Positions 34,273 through 43,483 of a stretch of 64,000 nt of DNA are shown piece after piece; positions within the stretch are counted from its first letter, which is position 1, and each line of letters opens with the position of its first letter. A model generated the notes under the pieces. The model worked only from the letters and a program-made list of their open reading frames with translations. It was not told the origin of the DNA and searched no databases. Source of the DNA: UBA3792 sp946185305 (GTDB taxonomy: Bacteria; Bacillota; Clostridia; Christensenellales; CAG-138); NCBI GenBank assembly GCA_946185305.1, contig CAMHJE010000001.1:1-64000 (forward strand), in the 5' to 3' direction. The translations under genes were made by a program, and so were the position numbers.

Positions 34273-36771
34273 ATGGAACACAAATCCATTCCCGACAACA
34301 TCGAGATCCGCGGCGCGCGGGTGCATAACCTTAAGAATCTGGACGTGGACATTCCGCTGCATGAGATTGTCGGCATCGCGGGCGTTTCCGGCTCCGGCAA
34401 ATCCTCGCTCGCGCTCGGCGTGCTGTATGCCGAGGGGTCGCGGCGGTACCTTGAATCGCTGTCCACCTATACACGGCGGCGCATGACGCAGGCGGCCAAG
34501 GCGCAGGTGGACGACGTGCGCTACGTTCCTGCGGCGCTCGCGCTGCATCAGCGCCCCGGCGTGCCGGGCATCCGCAGCACGTTCGGCACAATGACCGAGC
34601 TGCTGAACAGCCTGCGCTTGCTGTTTTCGCGCTGCGCGCATTATCTCTGCCCGAACGGACATACCGTGCCGCCGACGCTCGATTTCGCCGCCGAAAAGGA
34701 GGTGCGCTGCCCGGTCTGCGACGCGGTCGTGCCGGTGATCGGGGCGGAGGAAATGGCGTTCAACAGCGCCGGCGCGTGCCCGACCTGCGGCGGCACCGGC
34801 ACGGTGCGGACGGTCGATATGGCAACGCTTGTCCCGGATGAAAGCCTCACGATCGACGGCGGCGCCGTTGCGCCGTGGAACAGCCTGATGTGGTCGCTGA
34901 TGACCGACGTTTGCCGCGCCATGGGCGTGCGGACCGACGTGCCGTTTGCCGAGCTGACCGACGCGGAAAAGGAGATCGTCTATCACGGCCCGAAGGTGAA
35001 AAAGCATATCTTTTATAAGGCGAAGGGCGCGGACAGCGTCAGCGCCGGCGAGATGGATTTCACCTATTACAGCGCGACCGAAACCGTGCTGAACGCCCTG
35101 CACAAGGTCAAGGACGAAAAGGGCATGAAGCGCGTCGAAAAGTTTTTGAAGGAGGATGTCTGCCCGGACTGCGGCGGCACCCGCCTTGCCGCCCGCTGCC
35201 GCGCGCTGAAAATCGCGGGCGTATCGCTCGATGCCGTCTGCACGCTCCCGCTGCACGAGCTGATCGACTGGGTCAAGGCCGTGCCGAATACCCTGCCCGA
35301 ACCGATGCGGCCGATGGCGGTCAATATCGGCGAAGCGTTTTTGCACACCGCCAAAAGGCTTGTCGATCTCGGCCTCGATTATCTGTCGCTCGACCGCGCG
35401 GCGGCCACGCTTTCGACCGGAGAGCGGCAGCGGACGCAGCTGGCCCGCGCCGTGCGCAACCGCACGACCGGCGTGCTGTATGTGCTCGACGAGCCGTCCA
35501 TCGGCCTGCATCCGGCGAATCTCGAAGGACTGACGGGCGTGATGGACGACCTTGTGGCCGACGGCAATTCGGTCGTGCTCGTCGATCACGATACGCAGGT
35601 GCTTGCGCACGCGGACCATTTGATCGAGCTCGGCCCCGAAGCCGGGGCGGGCGGCGGCCGCATTGTCGCCGAGGGCACGGTCAAGGCGCTCACCGAAAAC
35701 CCTGCGTCGCTGATCGGGCCGTTTCTGCGGCCGGACGCCGCGGCGCTGCCGCCAAAATCGGTTGAAAGAGAACGCCTGTTCGAGCTCGGCACGATCTGCA
35801 TGCAGACGGCGGCGATCCATACGGTACAGCCGCTGTCCGTGCGGTTCCCCAAAGGACGCCTGTCGGTCGTGACCGGCGTTTCCGGCTCCGGCAAAACGAC
35901 AATGGTGCTCGAAAGCCTGATCCCCGGCCTTTCGGCAAAGCTCGCCGGGGCGAAGCTCCCTGCGCACGTCCTTTCGGTCGAAGCCGAGGGCATCGAGACG
36001 GTCAAGCTGATCGACGCAACGCCGATCGGAATCAATGTGCGCTCGACGGTCGCCACCTACGCGAACGTCCACGACGAGCTGCGAAAGGTCTACGCCAAGA
36101 CGAAGGACGCCAAGGCAAGGGGCTTTTCGGCAAGCGATTTTTCCTACAACACCGGGCGGCTCCGCTGCCCGACCTGCGACGGTACCGGCACGATCAGTCT
36201 CGATGTGCAGTTTTTGCCGGACGTGGACGTGCCGTGTCCGGACTGCGGCGGCTCCCGCTATCAAAAGGACGCCTATGCGGTGCGCCGCCCCAAAAAGGAC
36301 GGCACGGCGGTCTCGCTGCCTGCCTTGATGGCGGCAAGCGTGGACGAAGCCATACAGATTTGCGACGACCTGCCCGCGGTCAAGAGCCGCCTTGCCGTAC
36401 TGCATGAGCTCGGCCTCGGTTATCTCACGCTCGGCGAGGAAACGCCGAGCCTGTCCGGCGGCGAAGCGCAGCGGCTGAAGCTGGCGAGCGAGATGGGCAG
36501 GGGCCAGTCCGACGCGATCTTTGTGTTCGACGAGCCGACCATCGGCCTGCACCCGCTCGACGTGCAAACGCTGCTTGCGGTGTTCCGCCGTCTGATCGAC
36601 TTCGGTGCAACGGTCATCGTGATCGAGCATGATCTCGACGTGATCCGGCATGCGGATTACGTGGTGGACATGGGCCCGGGCGGCGGCAAGCTCGGCGGAC
36701 GCATCGTCGCCGCCGGCACGCCGGAGGAGATCAAGGCCTGCCCGGACAGCGTCACAGGCCGGTATCTGTAA
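34273..36771 (+). CDS. UvrA-like ABC ATPase, class II (UvrA2)
   Basis: The 832-residue protein has two ABC ATPase modules with Walker A GVSGSGKSS (about 38-46) and GVSGSGKTT, signatures LSTGERQR and LSGGEAQR, and the UvrA zinc modules (CPVCD/CPTCGG and CPTCDG/CPDCGG). It is about 110 residues shorter than housekeeping UvrA (about 940). UvrA2 proteins are known to lack the UvrB-binding domain and have been linked to DNA-damage tolerance and drug resistance. No uvrB or uvrC is adjacent. It has its own promoter and terminator. Confidence 0.9.
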   Translation: MEHKSIPDNIEIRGARVHNLKNLDVDIPLHEIVGIAGVSGSGKSSLALGVLYAEGSRRYLESLSTYTRRRMTQAAKAQVDDVRYVPAALALHQRPGVPGIRSTFGTMTELLNSLRLLFSRCAHYLCPNGHTVPPTLDFAAEKEVRCPVCDAVVPVIGAEEMAFNSAGACPTCGGTGTVRTVDMATLVPDESLTIDGGAVAPWNSLMWSLMTDVCRAMGVRTDVPFAELTDAEKEIVYHGPKVKKHIFYKAKGADSVSAGEMDFTYYSATETVLNALHKVKDEKGMKRVEKFLKEDVCPDCGGTRLAARCRALKIAGVSLDAVCTLPLHELIDWVKAVPNTLPEPMRPMAVNIGEAFLHTAKRLVDLGLDYLSLDRAAATLSTGERQRTQLARAVRNRTTGVLYVLDEPSIGLHPANLEGLTGVMDDLVADGNSVVLVDHDTQVLAHADHLIELGPEAGAGGGRIVAEGTVKALTENPASLIGPFLRPDAAALPPKSVERERLFELGTICMQTAAIHTVQPLSVRFPKGRLSVVTGVSGSGKTTMVLESLIPGLSAKLAGAKLPAHVLSVEAEGIETVKLIDATPIGINVRSTVATYANVHDELRKVYAKTKDAKARGFSASDFSYNTGRLRCPTCDGTGTISLDVQFLPDVDVPCPDCGGSRYQKDAYAVRRPKKDGTAVSLPALMAASVDEAIQICDDLPAVKSRLAVLHELGLGYLTLGEETPSLSGGEAQRLKLASEMGRGQSDAIFVFDEPTIGLHPLDVQTLLAVFRRLIDFGATVIVIEHDLDVIRHADYVVDMGPGGGKLGGRIVAAGTPEEIKACPDSVTGRYL

Positions 36772-36784
36772 ACCAAATCCGAAC

Positions 36785-36816
36785 AGCGGCACGGAGGGAA
36801 TCCCTTCCGTGCCGCT
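36785..36816 (+). terminator. Terminator of uvrA2
   Basis: A perfect 11-bp stem (36785-36795 with 36806-36816) with a 10-nt loop, 13 bases after the stop. The T-run is short (TTTG). Confidence 0.65.
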
Positions 36817-36828
36817 TTGCGTCCATAA

Positions 36829-36861
36829 ACAAAAATCCCTCCCGGCGGGCACCGGGAGGGA
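36829..36861 (-). terminator. Terminator of the first oligoendopeptidase gene
   Basis: On the minus strand TCCCTCCCGG (36861-36852) pairs with 36845-36836 around a 6-nt loop, followed by ATTTTTG. Confidence 0.75.
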
Positions 36862-36875
36862 AGGAAAGTCGTCGC

Positions 36876-38663
36876 TTAGGCGTTCAGCTCATCCAGGAGA
36901 GTGTCGAGCTCCTTGACGGAATCGGCAAAGACCTGCATGGCCGCCTCGATGGGGGCGGGGGTCGTCAGATCGACGCCTCCGACCTTCAGTTCGTTGATCG
37001 CATAGTCGCTGCCGCCGAGCGTCAAAAACTTCAGATAGCCGCTGTTGTCGCCGCCCTCGGCCAGATGCGTCGCAATCGAAACCGCGCTGGAGAAGCCGGT
37101 CGCATACTGATAGACGTAGAACGCGGAATAGAAATGCGGGATGTAGGACCATTCATACTGCACCTCGTCCGGAACATCCGCGCCCGCATAGTACAGCTCG
37201 CACAGCTCCTTATAGACCTTGTTCAGCACCTGCGCCGTCAGCGGCGTGCCCGCCTGATACAGCTCGTGCGCCTTGCGCTCGAACTCGGCAAACAGCGTCT
37301 GACGGAACACGGTCGTGCGGAAGCCCTCCAGGAAATGGTTGAGGATGTACGCGCGGCGCGCCTTGTCCGTCTCGGTTTTTAGGAGGTACTTGGTCAGCAG
37401 TACTTCGTTGACCGTCGAAGCGACCTCCGCGACGAAGATGCGGTAGTCATGGTTCAGATAGTCCTGCGTCGTGTCGGAGAAGTAGGAGTGCATCGAGTGG
37501 CCGAGCTCATGCGCAACCGTGAACACGTCGTCGAGCGTGTCGGTGTAGTTCAGCAGCACATAGGGATGCACGCCGAAGATGCCCATGCTGAAGGCGCCGC
37601 TGCGCTTGCCCTTGTTCTCGTAAACGTCCATCCAGCGTTCCGCAAACGCGCGGTCGAGCAGCTTTTGGTAAGTCTCGCCGAGCGGCTTGGTCGCGCCCTT
37701 CACGAGCGCCTTGCTGTCCTCGAACGGGATTTTGAAATCCACGTCCGGCACCATCGGGCAATAGAGGTCGTACATATCCAGCTTGTCGAGCTTCAGCGCC
37801 TTTTTGCGCAGATCGAGGTAGGCGCGCATCGTCGGCAGCGCCTTGTGGACGGCTTCGATCAGACTGTCATACACGGAGATCGGAACGTTCGTGCCGAACA
37901 GCGCCGCTTCGCACGCGCTCTTGTGGCCGCGAACGTCGGCATAGTAGCAGTCCATCTTGACGCTGCCCGCATACAGCGCGGCAAACGTGTTGTTGAATTT
38001 GCCGTAGGTGCCGAACATTGCCTTGAACGCGTCCTCGCGCACGCGGCGATCGGGGCTTTCGCGGAACACGCTGAAGTTGCCGGAGGAGAGCTGCACCTCT
38101 TCGCCGTTCTCGTCCTTGATCTTCGGCAGCACCAGATCCACGTTCGTCAGCATTTCATACGTATCGGACGGCGCCTGCGACGCGTCGCCGAGCCTTGCGA
38201 GCATCCGTTCGCGCTCCTTGTCGAGGCTGTGCGCCCGCGCGCGGGTGATGTCCTCTGAAAAGTGACGGTAGGTTGCCATTTCCTCCGGCGCAAGGAATGC
38301 AGCAAGCGTTTCCTCCGGGATTGCCAAGATCTCCGGCTCGATGAACGCGGTCGCCATGCTGAACTGGACGTACAGGTTCGTCGCCTTGCCGTCCATTTCC
38401 TGATGCTTCGGGTCGCCGCCGTCCGCGGTGCGGTGCAGGTTGGCATAGCAGTAGACGCGCTCCAGCCGTTCGCCGACGGCGCTCACCGCGTCGATGCCGG
38501 CTTTGAAGGCTTCGCGGCTTTGGCCGAGCGTGCCCTCCACGGCGGAGAGCTTGGCAACTTCCTCGGTCAGCGCGTTCAGCTCGGCTTCCCAAGCCTCGTC
38601 ACTCGGATAGATCGGGGTAAAGTCCCATTGATAGCGGGGGTCGATTTCGTTTCTGGCTTTCAT
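36876..38663 (-). CDS. pepF: Oligoendopeptidase F (M3B zinc peptidase)
   Basis: The 595-residue cytosolic zinc peptidase cuts peptides of roughly 6-20 residues. The zinc site is HELGHSMHSYF (His385, Glu386, His389) with the third ligand in FVAEVASTVNE. The helical N-terminal lid and the YAFYVYQYAT-like C-terminal substrate region are in place. GAGAAC-type spacing and the promoter at 38695-38723 support the ATG. A second, paralogous M3 peptidase of another subgroup lies at 40900, with a cyclophilin and a LysR gene between. Confidence 0.92.
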   Translation of the reverse strand: MKARNEIDPRYQWDFTPIYPSDEAWEAELNALTEEVAKLSAVEGTLGQSREAFKAGIDAVSAVGERLERVYCYANLHRTADGGDPKHQEMDGKATNLYVQFSMATAFIEPEILAIPEETLAAFLAPEEMATYRHFSEDITRARAHSLDKERERMLARLGDASQAPSDTYEMLTNVDLVLPKIKDENGEEVQLSSGNFSVFRESPDRRVREDAFKAMFGTYGKFNNTFAALYAGSVKMDCYYADVRGHKSACEAALFGTNVPISVYDSLIEAVHKALPTMRAYLDLRKKALKLDKLDMYDLYCPMVPDVDFKIPFEDSKALVKGATKPLGETYQKLLDRAFAERWMDVYENKGKRSGAFSMGIFGVHPYVLLNYTDTLDDVFTVAHELGHSMHSYFSDTTQDYLNHDYRIFVAEVASTVNEVLLTKYLLKTETDKARRAYILNHFLEGFRTTVFRQTLFAEFERKAHELYQAGTPLTAQVLNKVYKELCELYYAGADVPDEVQYEWSYIPHFYSAFYVYQYATGFSSAVSIATHLAEGGDNSGYLKFLTLGGSDYAINELKVGGVDLTTPAPIEAAMQVFADSVKELDTLLDELNA

Positions 38664-38694
38664 ACCGTTCTCCTTTTATACTTTCGTTGGTAAC

Positions 38695-38723
38695 AGTATA
38701 CCGTGTTTTCCCGCATTTGTCCA
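38695..38723 (-). promoter_or_regulatory. Promoter of pepF
   Basis: On the minus strand TGGACA (38723-38718), 17-bp spacer, TATACT (38700-38695). Confidence 0.65.
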
Positions 38724-38765
38724 TGCGGATTATACGATTTTTCGGGCGGGAAGGGGGATAACGCT

Positions 38766-38935
38766 GTTCCTTTTTCTTCCGCGGTGAAGAAAAAGGAACC
38801 GAAAAAGAAGCCGGAGATTTTACGGCGGGATCGGGAGAAAGGTTTCCTATCCCGGCTTTCTTCTTTTCTTGGTGCTTCTTGTTCTTCATTCTCCGGAAAG
38901 AAGAAAAGAAGTACAATAAGCCGGCGATCTTTCCC
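38766..38935. repeat. Palindromic extragenic element between cyclophilin and pepF
   Basis: A perfect 14-bp inverted repeat (38766-38779 with 38786-38799, 6-nt loop) is followed by a nested one in which AAGCCGG (38808-38814) pairs with CCGGCTT (38852-38858) and CGGGAT with ATCCCG inside. A further poly-purine/poly-pyrimidine stretch with AAGAAAAGAA and its complement runs to about 38915. One strand is almost wholly A/G then C/T. It looks like a non-autonomous palindromic repeat (MITE or REP-like). No gene is seen in 38664-38984 apart from it, the pepF promoter and the cyclophilin terminator. Confidence 0.45.
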
Positions 38936-38939
38936 AAAA

Positions 38940-38967
38940 ACAAAAGCCGCCCGGTTTCCCGGACGGC
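38940..38967 (-). terminator. Terminator of the cyclophilin gene
   Basis: On the minus strand GCCGTCCGG pairs with CCGGGCGGC around GAAA-type loop bases, followed by TTTTGTTTTTG. Confidence 0.7.
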
Positions 38968-38984
38968 CTGCCGCTTGTTAACGT

Positions 38985-39611
38985 TTATTGCAGCTTCTCA
39001 AAATCGCTGTAATCCACGCCCTTGGTATCGACGCGGATCGTGCCGATCACAACGTCTTCGAGCGGGACGGACTTTTCACCGCTGTACGGATTATAGGTGA
39101 CGGGCGTCGCAGCGATCGCGTCGAGCGTGTCGAACCCGTCGGTCAGCATACCGAACGCGGCATAGCTGCCGTCTAAAAAGTCGCTGTCCGCATGCATGAT
39201 GAAGAACTGGCTGCCCGCAGAATTGGGCTTTGAGGCACGCGCCATCGAGATCACGCCGCGCTTATGCGAGATCGGGTTTTTCACGCCGTTGGCGGAAAAT
39301 TCGCCCTTGATCGAATAGCCGGGGCCGCCGGTGCCATCGCCGTCCGGGTCGCCGCCCTGGATCATGAAGCCCGCATAGATGCGGTGGAAGGTCAGTCCGT
39401 CATAGAACCCACTGTTGGCGAGCGTGACAAAGTTCGCAACGGTGATCGGCGCAACGTCCGGATACAGCTCCAGCGTCATCGTCTGGCCGTCCGCCATGGT
39501 GATCGTGGCGATGGGATTGGTGTTCATTTCGGTTTTCTCCTCCTCTTTGGCGCCGCAGCCGAAGGAAAGCATCAGCAGCAGCGCAAGCAGTATGGGTAAC
39601 AGTCTTTTCAT
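38985..39611 (-). CDS. Lipoprotein cyclophilin-type peptidyl-prolyl isomerase
   Basis: The 208-residue protein has a lipoprotein signal with lipobox MLSFGC (Cys at about 19) and a cyclophilin domain: FHRIYAGFMIQGGDPDGDGTGG, SMARASKPNSAGSQFFI and YAAFGMLTDGFDTLD carry the catalytic Arg, Gln and Phe positions. It would help exported proteins fold at the outer face of the membrane. It is 17 bases downstream of the LysR gene, so both may be one transcript. Confidence 0.9.
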   Translation of the reverse strand: MKRLLPILLALLLMLSFGCGAKEEEKTEMNTNPIATITMADGQTMTLELYPDVAPITVANFVTLANSGFYDGLTFHRIYAGFMIQGGDPDGDGTGGPGYSIKGEFSANGVKNPISHKRGVISMARASKPNSAGSQFFIMHADSDFLDGSYAAFGMLTDGFDTLDAIAATPVTYNPYSGEKSVPLEDVVIGTIRVDTKGVDYSDFEKLQ

Positions 39612-39628
39612 GGATTTGCCTCCGTTTG

Positions 39629-40570
39629 TTATTCCGTCGGCTGCGTTTCGGCTTCCTCCGCACGGAATTTGGTTATCTTATCGCCGTTCATTTCGGCGCA
39701 GACCTCCAGGAAGCGATTGATCACGCGGGACCGGTATTGCTTCTTCTGCGCCAGCAGCACAAGCGACGGCATATCGAGCTGCCGATCCGAAATCGTCTTG
39801 AACGCGAAATGCTCGAATCCCAGCATCGCCAGCGACAGCCGCGGCACAAGCGCCACGCCCTTGCCGGACTCCGCCCACATCAGACACGCGTTCGTATTGC
39901 TGCCGACAAACTTCGGCAAAAACGTCGTCCCGGCCTCGCGGAACGCGGTGCGCAGCAGCGAAAGATGCTCCTCGGTCGCGCTGAGCGGGAACTTGGCCAG
40001 CTCCCGTAAAGACACGGCGGCGTCCTCGTTGCCGCGGAAAAAGGCTTCGGGCCGATAGCTCGCCACCAGATAATCCGGCTGCGAGAAAATGACCTCGAGG
40101 TTCTCGAATTTCTGCTCGTTGGTGCGCAGAAACGCCGTTTCGACAAGCCCGTTCTGCAGCATCTTGATAAGCTCCTGCGCGTTGGCTTCGCGCAGAATGA
40201 TCTCCGTTTCCGGATTCCGCTCCGAAAAAATGTCCAGCGCGTGCATAAGGTAGCGGTTGCCGAGCGTATCGACAATGCCGACCCGCAGCGAGCTCGAACC
40301 GCCGTCGAAGCAGTTGTTGATCTCGGATCGGGCGGCTGCCTCCGCCTCCGCCATCACCTTGGCTTTCTCGTACAGGATCCGGCCGGCGTCCGTCAGCTCC
40401 AGCTTATGCGAGCCGCTCCCCCGGTGAAACAGCCGTGCCCCGTATACCTCTTCCATCGCCTTGACCTGATTGCTCAGCGCCGGCTGTGCCACGCGCAGCT
40501 TGCGCGACGCCGATGTGAGACTCCCCTCTTCCACTATCACGATATAGTTGACATAATACTGAAAGTTCAA
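39629..40570 (-). CDS. LysR-family transcriptional regulator
   Basis: The 313-residue regulator has the N-terminal winged helix-turn-helix (about 5-62: GSLTSASRKLRVAQPALSNQV, LFHRG) and a periplasmic-binding-like effector domain (about 90-295). It is divergent from the M3 peptidase at 40900 over a 329-bp control region, the classic LysR arrangement, so that peptidase gene is the likely target. Peptide or amino-acid effectors are plausible but not shown. Confidence 0.9.
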   Translation of the reverse strand: MNFQYYVNYIVIVEEGSLTSASRKLRVAQPALSNQVKAMEEVYGARLFHRGSGSHKLELTDAGRILYEKAKVMAEAEAAARSEINNCFDGGSSSLRVGIVDTLGNRYLMHALDIFSERNPETEIILREANAQELIKMLQNGLVETAFLRTNEQKFENLEVIFSQPDYLVASYRPEAFFRGNEDAAVSLRELAKFPLSATEEHLSLLRTAFREAGTTFLPKFVGSNTNACLMWAESGKGVALVPRLSLAMLGFEHFAFKTISDRQLDMPSLVLLAQKKQYRSRVINRFLEVCAEMNGDKITKFRAEEAETQPTE

Positions 40571-40899
40571 ATCAAGACCCCCTTTCTCCTATGTATTTTT
40601 TCCGCCCAGTATAGTAAAAACAGTATATCGAAAAAACAGGAAAAAAGCAAGGAGTTTTTTTGCATTTATGACGCGCTTTTGAGAATGCCATCAATACATT
40701 TTTTACATATAACTTGAAAAAAACGATCACGCAACCCTTCTCCAAAGTCGGATTTTATCGCAAATAAATGCCTGTCTTATACAAAAACAGTATAGCACAC
40801 TCTTAACGAACAGGCAACAGGTTTTTGTATGGGGAATTGCAAACCGGTCAAGAGGATGGTATACTATCATCAAAACCATAGAAAGGAATCCGAATCGCT
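40571..40899. promoter_or_regulatory. Control region between the LysR and M3 peptidase genes
   Basis: No gene is seen here. For the LysR gene: TTGCTT (40650-40645), 17 bp, TATACT (40627-40622). For the peptidase gene: TTGCAA (40837-40842), 17 bp, TATACT (40860-40865). AAAACAGTATA occurs twice in the same orientation, at 40617-40627 and 40784-40794. TACAAAAAC (40780-40788) is repeated inverted at 40821-40829, interleaved with GCCTGT/ACAGGC (40770, 40810). The repeats are good candidates for LysR sites near both promoters. The region is clearly AT-rich. Confidence 0.6.
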
Positions 40900-42588
40900 A
40901 TGGAAAATACAAATTGGATTTTTGCCGATCTGCCCTATGCGCGTTACGATGTAGACGACTTCATGCGCGACGAAAGCGCCCTGCTCGACGCGCTCGAGCA
41001 GGCCCAAACAGCCGACGAAGCCAAGGCCGCCTACCTTGCGATCGACGCGCTTTCGCAGCGGTTTTCGACGACTGTGACGATTGCGCACGTCCGTCACGAC
41101 TGCGATACGAACGACAAATTCTACGACGAAGAAATGACCTACTGGGATACGAACCTGCCACGTACGATGCCGCTGGACGAACGGCTGATGAAAACGCTGC
41201 TCGCGCATCCGTTCCGCAAGGCCTTGGAGGACGCGTTCGGCAAGATCATTTTCACGGCCGCCGAAGCGCGGATGCGCCTGATGGACGAGCGCCTGATCCC
41301 GGACATGACCGAGGATCAGCTGCTGAGAAGCCGCTACGCCAAGCTGACCGCGGGCTGCACGACCGAGTATATGGGCCAAACCTGCAACTTCTACGGCCTG
41401 CTGAAATTCATGCAGGATCCGGATCGCACCGTGCGGGAAGGCGCGTTTCGCAAATGGGCGGCGCTGTACGCCTCGATTGCGGACGAGCTTGACGAGATCT
41501 ATGACAAGATGGTCGCCCTGCGCACGCATAAGGCCGCGATCCTCGGCATGGAAAACTATGTCGAGATGGCGTATCTCGAGCGCGGCCGCTACGAATACAG
41601 CGAAACCGACGTGGCGCGCTTCCGGGAGGGCGTGAAAAAGTACGTCGTGCCGCTTTGCGCGCGCATCCGGGAGGAGCAGCGCAAGCGCATCGGCGTGGAC
41701 AAGCTGCGCTATTACGACGAGGAATTTTTCTTCCCGGAGGGCAACCCGACGCCGCACGGCACCGAGGCCGAAATGGTCGAGGCGGCGCGGCAGATGTACC
41801 GCGAGCTGTCGCCCGAAACCGGCGAATACTTCGATTTCATGGTGCAGCATCAGCTGTTCGATCTGACCTCGCGCCCCGGCAAGCGCATGGGCGGGTATCA
41901 GACCGAGCTGGCCGCGCGCAAGGCGCCGTTCATCTTCTCCAACTTCAACGGCACCTCCGCCGATGTGGACGTGCTGACGCATGAGGCGGGGCACGCATTC
42001 CAGGCCTACCTTGCCTCGCGCACGCTGCCGGTGTCGGACGTATGGCAGGCGCCGATGGAGATCTGCGAGGTACATTCGATGTCGATGGAGCACTTCGCCT
42101 ATCCGTGGATGGAAAAGTTCTTCGGCGACGACGCGCCGCGCTATCGTCGCGCGCACCTCACGAACGCAATGCTCACGATCCCGTATCTCGCCATGGTCGA
42201 TGATTTTCAGCACCGCGTCTATCGCAAGCCGGACATGACCCGTGCCGAGCGGTACGCCGTATGGAAGGAACTGGAGGGCGAATACCTGCCGTGGCGCGAC
42301 TACGACGGCGACGCGTTCCTGGAAAAGGGCGGGTTCTGGATGCAAAAGCAGCATATCTTTATCTACCCGTTCTATTACATCGACTATGCGCTGGCACAGA
42401 CCTGCGCGTTCGATTTCTACCTCAAGCACCTGCAGGATCCGAAGGCGGCCTGGGCGGATTACCTTGCGCTGTGCAAGGCGGGCGGCAGCGTCGGCTACTT
42501 CGAGCTGCTGAAGGTCGGCAACCTCCGCAGCCCGTTCGACGAAACGACCGTGCGCGATATCACCGCCGCAATCGAGGCGCTGCTTTGA
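40900..42588 (+). CDS. M3 family oligoendopeptidase (second paralogue)
   Basis: The 562-residue zinc peptidase carries the site THEAGHAFQAYLA (His361, Glu362, His365) and the third Glu in EICEVHSMSMEHF. It is shorter than and only distantly similar to PepF at 36876. It should cut short peptides in the cytosol. AGAAAGGAA precedes the ATG. The tcdA start lies one base after its stop. Confidence 0.9.
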   Translation: MENTNWIFADLPYARYDVDDFMRDESALLDALEQAQTADEAKAAYLAIDALSQRFSTTVTIAHVRHDCDTNDKFYDEEMTYWDTNLPRTMPLDERLMKTLLAHPFRKALEDAFGKIIFTAAEARMRLMDERLIPDMTEDQLLRSRYAKLTAGCTTEYMGQTCNFYGLLKFMQDPDRTVREGAFRKWAALYASIADELDEIYDKMVALRTHKAAILGMENYVEMAYLERGRYEYSETDVARFREGVKKYVVPLCARIREEQRKRIGVDKLRYYDEEFFFPEGNPTPHGTEAEMVEAARQMYRELSPETGEYFDFMVQHQLFDLTSRPGKRMGGYQTELAARKAPFIFSNFNGTSADVDVLTHEAGHAFQAYLASRTLPVSDVWQAPMEICEVHSMSMEHFAYPWMEKFFGDDAPRYRRAHLTNAMLTIPYLAMVDDFQHRVYRKPDMTRAERYAVWKELEGEYLPWRDYDGDAFLEKGGFWMQKQHIFIYPFYYIDYALAQTCAFDFYLKHLQDPKAAWADYLALCKAGGSVGYFELLKVGNLRSPFDETTVRDITAAIEALL

Positions 42589-42589
42589 T

Positions 42590-43330
42590 ATGGCGGATCG
42601 GTTTTCCCGCACCGAGCTGGTGCTCGGCCGCGCAGCGTTGGAACGGCTGCAGAACAGCCGCGTGATCGTGTTCGGTGTCGGCGGCGTCGGCGGGTACTGC
42701 GTCGAGGCGCTCGCCCGCAGCGGCGTCGGGCATATCGAGATCGTCGATGACGACTGCGTCGCACCGTCGAACCTGAACCGTCAGATCATCGCGCTCGAAA
42801 GCACCGTCGGTCGTCCGAAGGTCGAGGTCATGGCGGAGCGCATCCATGATATCAACCCGGACTGCGAGGTCGTCGCGCACCGGATGTTCTTCCTGCCAGA
42901 AACGCAGGATCGGTTCGACTTTGCCGCTTATGATTATGTGGTGGACTGCGTCGATACCGTCGCGGCCAAGCTCGCGCTGATCGAAGCGTGTCAAAAGGCG
43001 AATACCCCGATCCTATGCGCCATGGGCGCGGGCAATAAGCTCGACCCGACCGCGTTCAAGGTTGCCGACCTCGAAAAAACATCCGTCGATCCGCTTGCCC
43101 GCGTGATGCGCGTGCAATGCCGCAAGCGCGGCTTCAAGCATGTGCGCGTCGTCTATTCGACCGAGCCGCCCGTTCCGCCGTCGCCGGACAGCGATAGGGA
43201 GGCCGTCCGCGCCGAGGGCAAGACGGCGAACCGCCGCAGCATCCCCGGCTCGCTGGCGTTCGTCCCGTCGGTGATGGGCTTGGTTTTGGCGGGCGAGGTC
43301 GTGCGCGCCTTGGCAAAGCGCGAACCGTAA
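42590..43330 (+). CDS. tcdA: tRNA threonylcarbamoyladenosine dehydratase TcdA (E1-like)
   Basis: The 246-residue ThiF/MoeB-fold enzyme uses ATP to cyclise the t6A base at position 37 of ANN-decoding tRNAs. It shows the nucleotide-binding GVGGVGGYCVEALARSG (about 29-45), the conserved DDDCVAPSNLNRQI (about 52-65), VDCVDTVAAK, and a late PSVMGLVLAGEVVR helix. The usual catalytic-Cys region lies at VQCRKRG/KTANRRSIPGS. It is translationally adjacent to the M3 peptidase gene. Confidence 0.92.
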   Translation: MADRFSRTELVLGRAALERLQNSRVIVFGVGGVGGYCVEALARSGVGHIEIVDDDCVAPSNLNRQIIALESTVGRPKVEVMAERIHDINPDCEVVAHRMFFLPETQDRFDFAAYDYVVDCVDTVAAKLALIEACQKANTPILCAMGAGNKLDPTAFKVADLEKTSVDPLARVMRVQCRKRGFKHVRVVYSTEPPVPPSPDSDREAVRAEGKTANRRSIPGSLAFVPSVMGLVLAGEVVRALAKREP

Positions 43331-43377
43331 TTGCCGGAAAACGGTACGGATTAGCATACCGAAAAACGCAAAAGATA

Positions 43378-43415
43378 AAGGCAGTCTTTTCCCAAAAGGA
43401 GAGGCTGCCTTGTTT
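43378..43415 (+). terminator. Terminator of the M3 peptidase-tcdA operon
   Basis: AAGGCAG...CTTTTC pairs with GGAGAGGCTGCCTT (stem ends at 43378 and 43411), followed by GTTTCTT. The T-run is imperfect. Confidence 0.6.
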
Positions 43416-43416
43416 C

Positions 43417-43445
43417 TTGACAGGCCGGGCGGCAAGGCGTATACT
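43417..43445 (+). promoter_or_regulatory. Promoter of the HAD-PfkB operon
   Basis: TTGACA (43417-43422), 17-bp spacer, TATACT (43440-43445): near-consensus. Confidence 0.75.
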
Positions 43446-43483
43446 GCTTTTATATGGAGCAAAGCTCGAAAAAGAGGGAAGCT

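Noticed and set aside
33850..36852. A 1000-codon open frame on the minus strand
   Set aside because: It lies opposite the well-supported desulfidase and UvrA2 genes, has Arg/His/Gly-rich nonsense composition and no domain. It is a by-product of GC-rich codon third positions.
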